The position numbers and the translations under genes are program-made. Source: Anas platyrhynchos (taxonomy: Eukaryota > Chordata > Aves > Anseriformes > Anatidae). Taken from it: a DNA stretch of 64,000 nucleotides. Under the pieces are notes generated by a model. The model was not told where the DNA came from and did not search any database. It saw only the letters and a list, made by a program, of their open reading frames with translations. The DNA lies in NCBI RefSeq assembly GCF_047663525.1, contig NC_092594.1, positions 36,007,001-36,071,000 on the forward strand. Direction: 5' to 3'. Below are positions 63,086-64,000 of the stretch, piece after piece; within the stretch, counting starts at the first letter, position 1; each line of letters opens with the position of its first letter.

Positions 63086-64000
63086 CCTGAAGGGTTTGCA
63101 GCCGCAGCTACGTTTACACATCGCAGATTGAAGCAACAAGTTTCGGGAGCACGTCACCTCGATAACGATGGCAGGGCTTTATTCTCCTTTGTGGAAGGAG
63201 CCGAATTCCCTGCTTAGAAGAAGCACGCACTAAATCCGCAATCCGCTCTTCTTCATGGGTCGGGATTTGAAACCAATTCCTGCATTAGAAAAACAAATCA
63301 CAGTGCAAAACCGGCTTAATTAGCTTAGGAGACCGCCAGCGTGAGCACAGAATACCCCGTGTGAGGGTCCTCTCCAGCCAAACGCCGTCCTTTGGGGAAC
63401 TTGGCATTCCTTCCAGGCTGCGTGTCAAGGAGACTGAGCAACTTTACATCAACACAACATGGGTTTTCCTTCTACCAAACTACTATGCAATCTGTAATTT
63501 TTAACCTCACAAGTTTGAGATTGTACCTTAACATTTGCAGGAAGCAGATGGCTTCTGCATACTGCCAACCTGTTGTTACAAAAGCATCTTCCAAGAATTG
63601 TTTTCTACCCACAGTCGCTAACCATAATTAACCTTTCATATGATTTAATAAACAGGAAAAAATATTTGCCATCTCATATTAATAAAGAGAGCTCTTCAGG
63701 ACATTTTTTTTTTTTCCTTCTAGAACAGAGAAGCCGCGGTAATTTTGTCGTGTGTTTATTCTGTTGGTTTTTAAACTATTTAAGGATGCAGCTCACCTAT
63801 GCAGATAAAAAAAGCTGCAAAGGACAGCATAATAGTAGAAGCACAAAGCACCTTCTGGCACGACACAAAATGACCTCTTATTCAGGGGGAAAAAAACAAA
63901 ACAAAACAAAAACCAAACAAGAAATAGCAAGAAGAGTGACTGCTAAGCCTGGGCAGAGATGGAGAGAGGGAGCTCGTCAACAGCCTCAGCGATACCCAGG

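Noticed and set aside
1..64000. CRISPR arrays, bacterial operons, or endogenous retrovirus genes
   Set aside because: The window is vertebrate nuclear DNA; no direct-repeat array with spacers and no retroviral gene-like frames were seen.

Overview
The window is nuclear DNA from an amniote, almost certainly a bird. The evidence is multi-exon genes with GT-AG introns, a decayed CR1 retroposon of the avian type, short introns, and the gene order HOOK1 followed by a small tandem CYP2J cluster. In birds this block (chromosome 8 in chicken) lies between HOOK1 and NFIA. The species cannot be read from the sequence alone.

Layout. Bases 1-10449 hold the last 14 coding exons of HOOK1 on the + strand, about 515 residues of a protein of roughly 728, with a truncated CR1 in one intron. 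From 10450 to about 14 kb is AT-rich DNA that probably includes the HOOK1 3' UTR. Bases 14-17 kb are GC-richer spacer containing an unusual 158-bp AT-rich inverted repeat. Two complete, head-to-tail cytochrome P450 genes of subfamily 2J follow on the - strand. The HOOK1-proximal copy (17117-21548; nine exons, 491 aa) is assigned to CYP2J40. The distal copy (24748-32898; nine exons, 498 aa) is assigned to CYP2J19, the gene linked genetically to red ketocarotenoid colour in birds. Every splice junction in both was checked for reading frame and no disabling change was found. Which paralogue is which rests on gene order, not on sequence recall.

From 32.9 to 64 kb no protein-coding or RNA gene could be supported. 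This stretch has simple repeats, an ancient MIR-type SINE, several AT-rich blocks dense in homeodomain/POU-like motifs that resemble conserved non-coding elements, and one isolated CpG-rich patch carrying a TATA box and a perfect CRE. It is probably part of the regulatory gene desert next to NFIA, which would lie beyond the right edge.

Functionally, HOOK1 is a dynein cargo adaptor unrelated to its neighbours. The two P450s are membrane-anchored ER monooxygenases from a tandem duplication. The CYP2J19 candidate is the biologically most notable gene, and it carries a 3-codon deletion after helix C and an unusual I-helix residue relative to its neighbour. No new multi-gene system is evident. The least explained structures are the 16.2-kb hairpin, the 49.6-kb inverted CCACGTCA/TGACGTGG pair and the 52-kb orphan CpG island.
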